A stretch of 37,568 bases of DNA from a virus. Location: positions 1 to 37,568 of the IMG/VR virus record IMGVR_UViG_3300042398_000195, one strand, 5' to 3'. The position numbers were made by a program, and so were the translations under genes. Shown here piece after piece: positions 8,201 through 16,660 of the stretch. The notes below the pieces were generated by a model. The model had not been told where the DNA came from and ran no database searches. It saw only the letters and a program-made list of their open reading frames with translations. Positions within the stretch are counted from its first letter, which is position 1; each line of letters opens with the position of its first letter.

Positions 8201-11200
8201 ATTAGCAAGAGTTGCAAACGTAGAGCCATCCTTTGTGAAACCTTCACTAAACATATGAAGGTCATACTGTGCCAAACGATGAATAGCATCCACAATCTCT
8301 TTGTCGGCTTGAGCCTTAACGTGGATAGGAAGAAGCATCCCCTCGTTGTATTTGTCCACCACACGACGGGCCTCTTCAATTGTGCGTGCAGCAGGAGGAG
8401 CTTTATCAAGACGAGCCTGAGCACTCTTAGGAAGATTAGGGATAGTATTAATCTGACTTAATTGACCCTCCTTCTCCTTCAATGTTCCAGCAAGAACAAC
8501 CTTCTTTTCAAGAAGACGCTGTGAAGCCTTAGGGTTAGTTTCAATACTTGCAATCTCTGTCTTAATCGCTGCAATATCTTTCTCAAGCTGAATAACATCA
8601 CCGGAAACAGCACCAGTCAAACGGCTAGCCTGAGTTTCGTATCCACCTGCTGTCTCCAAAGCAGAACGAGCCTTACCGACACGCTCGACAATAGCCTCAT
8701 TGACGCCGAGCTTCGCAGTAATGCGACGCTCAAGCCTGTCTGCATGGTCCTGCAACAACGAAGCATACCAAGTACCAGTGCGCTGAAGATTGCCTGGGTC
8801 ATTAAAGAACTCAGCAATATTAACATCAGGAGCAAGCATCGTCTTGAAACGCATACGTGCAGTACGCAAAGCTTTCTGCTTAGTGACAAGTTCAGCCTCT
8901 CCACCAACAATAGCACTGCGTGTGCCCGCTATTTCCGAACGACCAATCAAGCCCTCAAACCAGCGCTTAACAACAATAGAGTCAGCGTCATCAGCGAACG
9001 GTGTCATTGAGCCACGGTTACCCTTTGCTGCTGAAGGAACATTTTCCTTCAAAGCATTCTTCATGTTTTCCTTAGAAGCGGTCTTACCTGGGTAGGCAGT
9101 TTCAAACCAAGGCTTTACATACTCGTCATAAAAAGCATTCTCTGCTTTTGTTGCTTCCGACATCTGCATGATTGGCTTCTTTGACTTGTTACGGACAATA
9201 TTGCCAGCCTCATCAAGCACAGGACCAGGTGACTTCTTAGACTTACCAGCACGTGCAGCCTTCAAACGACGCTTCAACGTATAAGGGTCACCAGCCCAGT
9301 TAACCTTATGGCCAATAACTTCCGTCAAAACATCACGCTGTGTCTGAGGCAAGGTATCAAGAGCGTTCTTGAACACCTCAGAAATTGATACGCCTTCCTT
9401 ACCTGCAATAGCACGAGCAACCTTCTTATCAAGTTCCTCAAGAATCATACGTGCATGCGTAATGTTAGAAAGTTTAGACTCAATACCAGGGATAAACTTA
9501 TTTCCAACAGAACGTGTAACTTCAGCAAACATTCTCTGAGTAGGAACAAAACCAAAAGAAGCAGTAAGTTCAGCTAACGCATTAAAGCGTGAATGAACTT
9601 CCGAAGCCATAGTGTAGTTAATCAAAGCATTGCTCAGCGCATCACGCTGTGCAGGCAGACCAACCCAGTTTGCAGGACGAACAGTTGAGCCACCACCGCT
9701 TATGCTGCGAACAGCATCAAGCGTCTTTGTGTACTGGTCACCAAACATCTCGGTAACATCAGGCATGCGCTTAGGTTGCCCCTTTGCGTCATACACGACA
9801 TTGCCATAAATATCTGTTTCAATCTCACCCTGACGAACAAACACACGCTTCTGATTAGCCCTAGTAACAGCCTCTTCCTTAATTGCTGCACGACGAGCCT
9901 TCGCCTCAACAGCAATCTGGTCATTAGCTGCCTTCTCGGTCTTGGCTGTAGAACGAATCTTTTGTACACGTGCTAATGGAATAATCTCGTCATCAGGAAG
10001 ATTAATGCCAAGCGACTCCTCAATGGTTGCGACTTCTTTTGCACGAGTAGCACGCATTCTAGTAAGGCGACCACTAAGAGACTTGTACTCCTCGAACATG
10101 GAAAGAAGCTCATGACCTGTGTAAGTCTTCTCGTTAAATCCTGTCTTACCAAAAGCAAAGAAAGGACCATTCATCATCTCTTCAAGCTTGGACTTGTGAG
10201 ACTTAGCTGCCGTCACAAGTTCGCCATAGGTCATCGCATCTGCTGATGCTTCACGAGCAAGATGAACATCAGCAACTGTTTCTCCACCAAGACTAAAACG
10301 TTCACCAGTAACAAAGTCGGAGTTGCCACGAGGATTCATTGGGACAGACATGTTGACGCCCATCAAGTCCTCATAGAAATCAAAACCTGTCTGCTGTGGA
10401 ACTATCTCACCAAGCCAAGGATGGTCACGCAACAAAGGCTGAATAGCGTCATACGTGACAGGCATGTCAGCCATACCAGGATTTGTAGCAAGAGTCCTCT
10501 CAAGCTTAGGAATATAAGTATCAATACCCTGAATAGCGTTTACATAGTTTGTTGCACGGTCATAAGCTGGAGTTACTTCAGATTCAAAAATCTTACCAAG
10601 AGTTTGCTTACCCTTACTTGTTTCACTACGAACTGTCTGCGCATTAAAAGCAACAGCCTCGTCTGCAAGACGGAGCTGTTCAATAACTTGAGCACGCAAA
10701 CCCTGAAGAGTTTCAGGAACCTGGTCAGCATACAAACGAGTATCTGACATCAAAGAAAACAATGCAAGCTCACGAACACGGTTAATGTCCATCTCTCCAC
10801 CAAACAAACGTGGAAGAGATTCATAAAAATCAGAAACCTTCATCTTGGAGACTGCAGTATTCTTCAGCTTGGAATGCATAGTTACCTGCTTGAATATGCT
10901 TCCATCTTCTTTAATTGCTTTGTTAATGAATGTCTGCAACTCACCTGAAAGATTAAACTGCTTCTGAATAATCTCACGTACAGTGTCGCTACCAATCTGA
11001 CCATCACGAGCAATAATACCAATAGCATGAGCAACCTCAATAGGGATGTCACCAACTTCAGTACCCTTAGCCATAGCATCAAGAGTAGACTCAAGAATGT
11101 TGCCGAACTCTGTCACCATCTTAATACGGTCATGCGCATCCTGAAGACGTGAACGCAAAAGACCAACCTTGTTCTCCATAGTCTGATGGTGCTGTGCGAG

Positions 11201-13252
11201 CTCCTTACCAACCATGTCACGCTCAAGAGGGCCAATCTCCAAACGCAAAGCAAGAATGTCATTCTCAAGATTGTCAAGATACCCAAGAAGACCATCAGCA
11301 ACAAGCGGTGTATTATCAACAGAGTCGCCAGCTTCCTTCATCACAAGCTTGCCCTTTTCGAAAGTTGCATTAAACATAGCAGCAAACTTCTGCTTCATAC
11401 CACCAAGGTTGTCAGCAACAATCTGCAACTCATCAGCCGTTAAAGTAAGAGAACCATTAAGAACGTCATCAAGAGCACGCTCATTAACAACAATATCCTC
11501 AAGCTCACCCAAAGAAGCTCTAGCTTCACTGACGTTCTTTACAAGCATTTCCCTGTGGTCAGAAAGTGCATTCTGCAAACCAATGTGAGACTTCGCAAAC
11601 TGCTTCTGCAGTTGGCGCATGTCATCATCAAGCGACCTAACAGTCTTCTTAAACCCATCGATAAGTTCCTTATCAATGAACTCACCTGAAACCTCGATAG
11701 CACTTGCACGTTCCCAAAATCCAGTATCATGAAGATGCTTATGACGAGCAAGCACACCAACCTCTTTGGCATACTCCTCGATATAACGTGGCATAACTTT
11801 GGTTATGTCTGTCTCAAAGAAGTTTCCTACAAACCCGGCATCGTTAGCAATCTTGTTTAGTTTCTCTACACTCTTTAAATCTTCTACAGTTAACTTATGA
11901 CCAAAGAAATCATCCCCAACTTCCATCGTGCGACTCTTGAAGTTTTTACCGCCAGCCATAGGGTCACGGTCAAATATTTCATTCAAAGCCTTAGAGTGAG
12001 AGTTGGACCTATCTGTACGGTAAGCGATTGCTTCATCTGTTTGCATACGTGGGAAATAATTCTCCACCCAACCAGGAGTTGCAGTAGGGTCAATCTCCGC
12101 ATAACGCTTAGAGATATCGTCCTCATACTGTTTAAACAAATCAATCCAAACCTGTGCTCGCTGTTGAAGTTCAGGGGTGGCACGAGCAAAAGCATCAGCA
12201 TCCTCGATAATACCAGCAAGCTGGTTCTTCACTCCTTCAAGTCCGGCAGCACGTTCATTAGTAAGAATCTTCAGAACATTAACATTCTCTTTTTGTAAAG
12301 CCTCACCAGCTGCACGACGTGCAACAGGCGATGCAGTAAAATAAGCAATAGAAGTAGCAGCAGCTTCGTCGCCCATTTCGCCTTGAAGAAGGGCTTGGCG
12401 AGCAGCCAAACCTTCTGCTGGAAGAGTGATACGTTGAAGGAACTTACCACCACGAGTACCCATCATACCGACACGCATCTTAGAAAGAGCAGCATCACCA
12501 AGCATACCAATAGCACCCGAACCAGGGAGACGAATACCCTGCCCCTTGTATCCAACCTTTACACGCTTGCCAAGGAAGTAAACACCATGTCTGTTGGCAC
12601 CTAAGCGTTCAAGAAGTTCAGAGTCCTTAATCGCTGCACGACCATACCTCTGAATGTTGTTTGCAAGAGCTTGGTCACCAGTAAGACGAAGAGCGCTCTT
12701 AGCAAGGTCAAGACGTCCTGCATACCCGGCAAACTTACCAGCACCAAAAGTAGCATAAGTAAGAGGGTCAGTAAATATATCCCCAGTAAGACCGATTGCT
12801 CGGTCAACCCAAATATTGCCAGTATCAATATGGAATGCTTTACCAAACCCAAACGTAGGGTCTTTAACATTCTTAGTGAAATCACCAAACGAAGCTTTTG
12901 TATCCGACTTGCCATCGACCGCATCAACAGCTTCTCTGATGGTTGCGTTAACAGCACGACCAGGTACAGCAAGAAGATTAAGACCATTCAGGGCTGTCTT
13001 TGCTATCGGGTTATTGAATAGACCACCAACAACACCGCTGGAGTTGTTGGTTTGTCCACCAGCATTAATGTTGTCAATAGCCTGACGCAACGAAGGATTA
13101 GCTGAAACCATATTTGACGTCATACGCCCAAGCTGAATAGAAGCTTTACTTGGGGTTTGACCCAAGGCTGGTGTACCAGCAGGTCTTGCTGAATTGCCAC
13201 TAGCCATCATTCGGGCCATAGCGTATCTAGGGTCGGTATAAGGATTCACCAT
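5261..13252 (-). CDS. giant (2663 aa) internal virion / ejection-type protein
   Basis: At 7992 bases this is about a fifth of the window. The protein is largely helical, Ala/Glu/Arg-rich, with long coiled-coil stretches. Two regions match patterns seen in large virion proteins of tailed phages: WVENYFPRM (about 395-403), and a C-terminal zone with ATLSPGFHVRNSISNIFSIF (about 2280-2305) and DIIPFWTWMSRNMPLQVVNR (about 2435-2460). The later zone contains short hydrophobic helices that could insert into membrane. By context (after tail genes, before endolysin) I infer a virion-internal protein ejected with the DNA. I see no RNA polymerase, lysozyme, protease or MuF motif. The start ATG 13252 lacks a Shine-Dalgarno sequence and directly follows a GTAACGAA...TATTAGT motif. 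Some long phage proteins of this size are tape measures, but no long-tail genes accompany it. Confidence 0.8.
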   Translation of the reverse strand: MVNPYTDPRYAMARMMASGNSARPAGTPALGQTPSKASIQLGRMTSNMVSANPSLRQAIDNINAGGQTNNSSGVVGGLFNNPIAKTALNGLNLLAVPGRAVNATIREAVDAVDGKSDTKASFGDFTKNVKDPTFGFGKAFHIDTGNIWVDRAIGLTGDIFTDPLTYATFGAGKFAGYAGRLDLAKSALRLTGDQALANNIQRYGRAAIKDSELLERLGANRHGVYFLGKRVKVGYKGQGIRLPGSGAIGMLGDAALSKMRVGMMGTRGGKFLQRITLPAEGLAARQALLQGEMGDEAAATSIAYFTASPVARRAAGEALQKENVNVLKILTNERAAGLEGVKNQLAGIIEDADAFARATPELQQRAQVWIDLFKQYEDDISKRYAEIDPTATPGWVENYFPRMQTDEAIAYRTDRSNSHSKALNEIFDRDPMAGGKNFKSRTMEVGDDFFGHKLTVEDLKSVEKLNKIANDAGFVGNFFETDITKVMPRYIEEYAKEVGVLARHKHLHDTGFWERASAIEVSGEFIDKELIDGFKKTVRSLDDDMRQLQKQFAKSHIGLQNALSDHREMLVKNVSEARASLGELEDIVVNERALDDVLNGSLTLTADELQIVADNLGGMKQKFAAMFNATFEKGKLVMKEAGDSVDNTPLVADGLLGYLDNLENDILALRLEIGPLERDMVGKELAQHHQTMENKVGLLRSRLQDAHDRIKMVTEFGNILESTLDAMAKGTEVGDIPIEVAHAIGIIARDGQIGSDTVREIIQKQFNLSGELQTFINKAIKEDGSIFKQVTMHSKLKNTAVSKMKVSDFYESLPRLFGGEMDINRVRELALFSLMSDTRLYADQVPETLQGLRAQVIEQLRLADEAVAFNAQTVRSETSKGKQTLGKIFESEVTPAYDRATNYVNAIQGIDTYIPKLERTLATNPGMADMPVTYDAIQPLLRDHPWLGEIVPQQTGFDFYEDLMGVNMSVPMNPRGNSDFVTGERFSLGGETVADVHLAREASADAMTYGELVTAAKSHKSKLEEMMNGPFFAFGKTGFNEKTYTGHELLSMFEEYKSLSGRLTRMRATRAKEVATIEESLGINLPDDEIIPLARVQKIRSTAKTEKAANDQIAVEAKARRAAIKEEAVTRANQKRVFVRQGEIETDIYGNVVYDAKGQPKRMPDVTEMFGDQYTKTLDAVRSISGGGSTVRPANWVGLPAQRDALSNALINYTMASEVHSRFNALAELTASFGFVPTQRMFAEVTRSVGNKFIPGIESKLSNITHARMILEELDKKVARAIAGKEGVSISEVFKNALDTLPQTQRDVLTEVIGHKVNWAGDPYTLKRRLKAARAGKSKKSPGPVLDEAGNIVRNKSKKPIMQMSEATKAENAFYDEYVKPWFETAYPGKTASKENMKNALKENVPSAAKGNRGSMTPFADDADSIVVKRWFEGLIGRSEIAGTRSAIVGGEAELVTKQKALRTARMRFKTMLAPDVNIAEFFNDPGNLQRTGTWYASLLQDHADRLERRITAKLGVNEAIVERVGKARSALETAGGYETQASRLTGAVSGDVIQLEKDIAAIKTEIASIETNPKASQRLLEKKVVLAGTLKEKEGQLSQINTIPNLPKSAQARLDKAPPAARTIEEARRVVDKYNEGMLLPIHVKAQADKEIVDAIHRLAQYDLHMFSEGFTKDGSTFATLANGEKITFSEAEWKSLFLENTTRNTAPDLINDVNIEIRQHRTDLMRLGKLKAEWLRRVEQASNAPMELNVERSQAMVDDIIAEIETTRRSMDELMLRRDALDPAVNNAALEKMRVLVHGIEARTGRWARPGSKPVFDADGIARVSDGTHPSFRYYVESKAGPFAEGLRSYQPRDSRPPIIARADEVASRRAGLMSVWNKSPEALHLKRMQQLENNVFVQLHGHLNESVELMTKHHEDILNQIRQLSDERAGAVADVLAQRDNVASIARSGADELEKNTGKRVLATMADGTEAELPIPRTPEQARTFADQLEKQSVPDGPFVVKGDGNNALEESYTDAVTILGDYNAAKIARDRAKAESAEWASGKAARVKEAVNAWESRIRYKESVEVVVDAVKTKRADLQTQILTRFGDVDGFWNEIYNRRGIVDDFESQLNEIDALINDMPQDVGDKILKKMRGGKATPEEMSRTRDAYREWMRANKPVFTKLGQEPDNPVYKAWAAAAQADADLIYLDFAKRETMDRIILASAGEWQSAVIEPMAKEWKKAAKQAGLLDGKKSLKSEGLPGIYGNKEAIDLIQNLSRMSQPGVITDLSRMMRGYTGFFRSYATLSPGFHVRNSISNIFSIFSAGADIGNMQEGFRLWRLMDDAFKNGKTIEEWVNTLPQAQQANARIAAQTVAGLGNTQADDALAGFARQGNMITDNAAIRISRKTGQKVEGSARFMLAYDSLVKGFDADQTFNRTRRYLIDYSEKSILDESMRDIIPFWTWMSRNMPLQVVNRWTNPKPYLMYMKFKNNFTTPNEEGEVTPLSMLQAGALNLGGGNYLSPDLPFSRVDQQWQDLQNPRKLLAMVNPGIRVPLEMVMNTNAYTGQQFKDEWVPVGGMLKPLIPALEAAGQIERDSNGNAVIRKKALYALTSMNPLLGRAERMFPSGEGDPSKVQNAFAGFMGVPVSSVSPDMQDAERFRRLAELQRMQQRQKNIEEAK

Positions 13253-13273
13253 ACTAATAGGTCAGTTCGTTAC
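13253..13273 (-). promoter_or_regulatory. GTAACGAA-N6-TAT motif before giant virion gene
   Basis: On the minus strand GTAACGAA is followed by six bases and TATTAGT, immediately before the ATG of the giant gene. The TAA within the motif is itself the stop codon of the upstream 364-residue gene. No Shine-Dalgarno sequence lies before the ATG. It is one of a family of similar sites in the window (15549, 22700, 25195, 27707, 29837, 29905). A promoter giving a nearly leaderless mRNA is the favoured reading, but it is unproven. Confidence 0.5.
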
Positions 13274-14364
13274 GTATTTTTGAGGAACTTCAGGACCGTA
13301 CTCATTTGGTCACGAGTAGGTGTACGTCCAGCCTCAGTAAAGGCTCTGAGTGCTCCACGGCGTGTCGCCTCATCAAGCTTAGCTGCCTTACGCTGCTGGT
13401 CGCCCAAAGCTTCCTGGTCCAACTTTGCCTGCTCATAAGCATACACATCATAGGGATTTTCTTTGGCTTTGAAGCCTACCTTGTCTTCAATGTACTTAGC
13501 TTTGCCGCCCATGATATTTTCTTTACCAATGATTTCGGCTGTGCGACCAACTTGGGCAACACCCTTTTTTACGACATTCCCTAATGCACCCCAAGGACTA
13601 AATGCCTGCCATCCTGTATACATCGGGTCGTCATCAGATATAGGCCCGCTAAAAACCTGACCTGTTGTTGTGTCAACCTTAGACCAATCAATGTTGTTTT
13701 TCTTTGCAATCTTTTGACCCTCAGGGTCGTTCTTCAAATAATCAATCAACTGCTGAGTATCAAAACGCTTACCATACATAGGGCTAAGTTTCTTCCTAGC
13801 CTTATCAACAGAAGAATCAGCTTTAGACTTTAACTCTTTAATATTAGAAGACTTAAGTTGCTGCTCAACCATCATCCTCTGAATGTCAGCATTCAACGGA
13901 ACATCAGCAGTGGTGTAAACGTCGGTAGGGTTACGCAATCCAGCCTTAGACCACCAGTTACCTCCACCAGCTCCACCTCCACCACCCTTGGAAGAACCGC
14001 TAGACTTACCAGTGTACTCGTTATACAAACCCTTAGCAAGACCCTTAAGGTCTGCGTCCTGGAAACCATTCAAGTCAGTACCATTGGAAACCAAACCATC
14101 GATGTATGAGCTAATATAATACGGGTCAGCACCGCCTTCAATCTTCTTAATAATATCCTGAACAACAGGATAATCAGGATTATTAGCATAGCTAGCCCAC
14201 AAGCTACCAGCACCACCAGCTTGCTGACTCATAGGGTCATAAGCACCAGCAAGATAAGTAAGCCAAGGATTGTTAAGAGAATTCAAAAATGAAGTATCGC
14301 TTTTACCACCTTTTGCTTGAAGATAGAGATTAATAATCTCCGGGTCCATACCCAAGTCACTCAT
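13270..14364 (-). CDS. putative internal virion protein (364 aa)
   Basis: I do not recognise this protein by family. The N-terminal 120 residues are rich in Asn, Ser and Tyr. A Gly/Ser linker follows (about 121-135, including GGGGGAGGGNWW), then a charged helical C-terminal half ending in LKFLKNT. Its place between two other linker-rich, Gln/Ala-rich proteins and the giant gene suggests one of a set of internal or ejected virion proteins, as the cluster of three in podoviruses usually is. AGAGG lies eight bases before the ATG, at a two-base gap from the preceding stop. Its stop codon TAA is part of the regulatory motif for the giant gene. Confidence 0.7.
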   Translation of the reverse strand: MSDLGMDPEIINLYLQAKGGKSDTSFLNSLNNPWLTYLAGAYDPMSQQAGGAGSLWASYANNPDYPVVQDIIKKIEGGADPYYISSYIDGLVSNGTDLNGFQDADLKGLAKGLYNEYTGKSSGSSKGGGGGAGGGNWWSKAGLRNPTDVYTTADVPLNADIQRMMVEQQLKSSNIKELKSKADSSVDKARKKLSPMYGKRFDTQQLIDYLKNDPEGQKIAKKNNIDWSKVDTTTGQVFSGPISDDDPMYTGWQAFSPWGALGNVVKKGVAQVGRTAEIIGKENIMGGKAKYIEDKVGFKAKENPYDVYAYEQAKLDQEALGDQQRKAAKLDEATRRGALRAFTEAGRTPTRDQMSTVLKFLKNT

Positions 14365-14366
14365 AA

Positions 14367-15101
14367 CTACCTCTGAACTTTCATAGCTTGAAGAATCATC
14401 TGCAAAACAGCATTACGGTCAGGAGCCTTCTTGCCCATCAAAGCAGCACCAGTACCAAAAAGATTTCCCTGAAGTTGATTCAACAAATTGTTTCTCTGCA
14501 TACCAACATCAGCAATAGCACCAGCTTGGTTTGCACTGTAAACATCCCTCATGGTGTTAGCTTGATTCTGAAAGGCGTCAGCCTGACCAGTATTCTGAGC
14601 GTTAATAGTTGCAGCAAACTGCTGCAAAGGGTCTTGAGACACGCCCTGAGACTGGAGCAATCCAGCAAGTTCAGGAGTTGTCTGAGTGTTCTGAGCCTTA
14701 AAGTTTGCATAAGGATTGCTTTGTCCCTGAAGCATAGAGGTAAGGCTGTCCATGCTTGAGTTAACGTTCCCAGCAGACATATCTCCAAGTCCACGCAAAG
14801 TGCTCAAAAGTTTTCCATAACCACCAGCAGTACCACCGCCGGAACCGCTTCCAGCCCTAAGCTGCTTCAAAGCTTTGTTGTATGCATCTGTTTCCGCCTG
14901 GTCAATTCCTGCTTGGTCAACTCCACCAAGCTTTACACCACGACGTTCACGCTGAATAGCATTAGCGGTACGTGAATCTACATAATCTCCGGAAAAACCA
15001 TATCTACGTCGTTCGTCGTCTGTCCATGGCGCAGTATATATCTGAGTCCATTTTTTCTTTTTTAAATCATATGTCCAACTATTTGGAGTTTCATCAGCCA
15101 T
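14367..15101 (-). CDS. putative internal virion protein, Gln/Ala-rich (244 aa)
   Basis: The protein begins with a Trp/Lys/Arg-rich segment (about 8-55). It then has a GSGSGGGTAGGYG linker (about 84-96) and a long low-complexity helical part dominated by Gln, Asn, Ala and Leu (QGVSQDPLQQFAATINAQN and similar), ending in a basic tail. No enzyme motif or membrane span is evident. The composition and position match the internal/ejection protein cluster of short-tailed phages, so I infer a virion role. A GGAG ribosome site lies seven to eight bases before the ATG. The gap to the next gene is two bases. Confidence 0.7.
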   Translation of the reverse strand: MADETPNSWTYDLKKKKWTQIYTAPWTDDERRRYGFSGDYVDSRTANAIQRERRGVKLGGVDQAGIDQAETDAYNKALKQLRAGSGSGGGTAGGYGKLLSTLRGLGDMSAGNVNSSMDSLTSMLQGQSNPYANFKAQNTQTTPELAGLLQSQGVSQDPLQQFAATINAQNTGQADAFQNQANTMRDVYSANQAGAIADVGMQRNNLLNQLQGNLFGTGAALMGKKAPDRNAVLQMILQAMKVQR

Positions 15102-15110
15102 TTTAATCTC

Positions 15111-15548
15111 CTAACTTAAAAACGGCTTAAACGCCGATAACGTTGCAGCAGCCTGAGCAATGCTCGCCTGCTTTTCTGCCTCTAACTCTGCAATTTGCTG
15201 GTCGTACTCAGCCTTTGTTTGTGCCTGCTCAAACTGTGAACGTTGCATTTCTTCGTTCTGCTCACGGTCAACATCAGCCAAGTCATTAAAGTTCTGAGTA
15301 GCGAAATCAGTCAAACCCTTCTGATAAATACCCGACTGAACACCAGGACCAGCCAAGCCACGCTTAGTAAACGAACCAACCACCTTCGGTGCTTGCTTCT
15401 CATACCCCTGCTGAATATCAAACTTCTTGCGGGCGCCACGTTGCTGAGACAGAAACTGGGCATACGTATTGGCAGCCGTCTTGGAAGCGTAGCCAGCCCC
15501 AGCTGCTCGCTTCTTCTGATTGTACCCCATATAGTCGAAATCTGCCAT
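15111..15548 (-). CDS. putative internal virion protein (145 aa)
   Basis: ATG 15548 (MADFDYMGYNQKK) is chosen over an upstream in-frame start at 15587 because AGAGG lies seven bases before it and because it follows the previous stop directly. The first 70 residues are basic and Gly/Ala/Tyr-rich. Residues about 85-145 form a Glu/Gln/Ala coiled coil (REQNEEMQRSQFEQAQTKAE). I know no family for it. As the first of three linker-rich proteins before the giant gene it is probably a structural or scaffolding partner of the internal core. It overlaps none of its neighbours. Confidence 0.68.
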   Translation of the reverse strand: MADFDYMGYNQKKRAAGAGYASKTAANTYAQFLSQQRGARKKFDIQQGYEKQAPKVVGSFTKRGLAGPGVQSGIYQKGLTDFATQNFNDLADVDREQNEEMQRSQFEQAQTKAEYDQQIAELEAEKQASIAQAAATLSAFKPFLS

Positions 15549-15569
15549 ATTAAACCTCTGTTTCGTTAC
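15549..15569 (-). promoter_or_regulatory. possible degenerate GTAACGAA motif
   Basis: GTAACGAA followed by ACAGAGG and TTTAAT ends just before ATG 15548, at the same distance as in the stronger sites. Here it lies inside the last codons of the 367-residue gene and contains a normal Shine-Dalgarno AGAGG, so it may be chance. It is kept as a low-confidence member of the motif family. Confidence 0.25.
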
Positions 15570-16653
15570 CTTGTGATAATTCTTCAAGAATTAAAGACTT
15601 GTTTCTGAAGAGCCTGAGCTGATTGTGCACGTAAGGTCCAATCGTGTCGTGAATGTAAACCTCGCAATGTTGAATAATTCTATCCGTTTCAGTTATTTCC
15701 CAATCTTCAGGAATACCATAGTATTCCCTGAAGCGTCGAACGCCTGCATCAAGCTCAGCAACCTCAAACTCAAGAACCTCCTTCAGGTCACATAAACCTG
15801 GATAAAGCACACACAAAGACGCCATAGAGCTAGAAGCCATTTTCTTCTTTACAAAGTCAACCAGCTCTTTTTTGTTTTCAGCAATATTTTCAGGCCTCAT
15901 TCTTGCATGCTCACTGCCTTGGATGTAGTTAGACACCTGCATATCTGATTGATTGTCAACAAGGTCAGGAGTGAAACCAAATGTATCTAAAAACTGTTTA
16001 GCCTTAACTGCAATATCTTGAGTAGAATTAAACGGTTCTTCAGCGACTTGCGACCATTCAAACATCAACTTAAAAGCTTCAGAAAGTGTTAGACCAACAC
16101 ATGGTACCTCTGAATTGTTCTTATATTTTTCACGGATTTCTTCATCGTCATGCAAATGAATATAAATCAAATACCCAACACCATGAAGACTGAGGATTGT
16201 TTCATACGATTTTAGTTTATTTACCGTAGGAACAATTCTTCCATCTTCTCTTACAAAAGTATGTGGACCATACATTGTATTGTCGCAACGCCACTCAACA
16301 GCTGGGTCAAACAAAGCTTGAGAATCACAAAAGGCAAAATAGCCTTGTTCGGTGTTGTCTATGTCAGTGTCATAAAAATCAACCAACCGTTCCCAACAAG
16401 TTAAATTAATAATTTCCTCGATGTTGCCATCTTTTGCTACTAGACAATTGTTTGCAGCATGCTTAAATGGATGTGCAATTGCTACCATTAAACATCCGTT
16501 ATTCATTCTGAATATGTCAGCATCGTTAAAAGCATCATCCCCGGCTGGGGTTCTGCGGTATAAAGAAACAGAATTTCCTGTTATTGAATCAAGAACATAA
16601 AACAATTTATGTGTCTTGATTATATTGATATTAAATGGTTTTACTGTAATCAT
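15550..16653 (-). CDS. orphan protein of unknown function in tail region (367 aa)
   Basis: I do not recognise this protein. It is acidic, rich in aromatic residues and contains about ten scattered cysteines (for example NNGCLMVAIAHPF near 52 and NLTCWERLVDFYDTD near 83), unlike the low-complexity virion proteins on both sides. The C-terminal 100 residues look helical. The DNA is visibly richer in A/T than its neighbours (sampled lines around 16.4-16.6 kb are 25-37% GC against about 47% in the giant gene), which suggests later acquisition. GAGGAAATT precedes the ATG. It follows the Gly-rich adhesin gene, so a tail-associated chaperone, adhesin modifier or moron are all possible. Confidence 0.7.
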   Translation of the reverse strand: MITVKPFNINIIKTHKLFYVLDSITGNSVSLYRRTPAGDDAFNDADIFRMNNGCLMVAIAHPFKHAANNCLVAKDGNIEEIINLTCWERLVDFYDTDIDNTEQGYFAFCDSQALFDPAVEWRCDNTMYGPHTFVREDGRIVPTVNKLKSYETILSLHGVGYLIYIHLHDDEEIREKYKNNSEVPCVGLTLSEAFKLMFEWSQVAEEPFNSTQDIAVKAKQFLDTFGFTPDLVDNQSDMQVSNYIQGSEHARMRPENIAENKKELVDFVKKKMASSSMASLCVLYPGLCDLKEVLEFEVAELDAGVRRFREYYGIPEDWEITETDRIIQHCEVYIHDTIGPYVHNQLRLFRNKSLILEELSQGNETEV

Positions 16654-16660
16654 AATTTCC

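Noticed and set aside
5261-13252. Virion RNA polymerase (N4-type) or tape measure in the giant gene
   Set aside because: No polymerase motifs were seen in the translated protein, and no tail tube, chaperone or baseplate genes accompany it.
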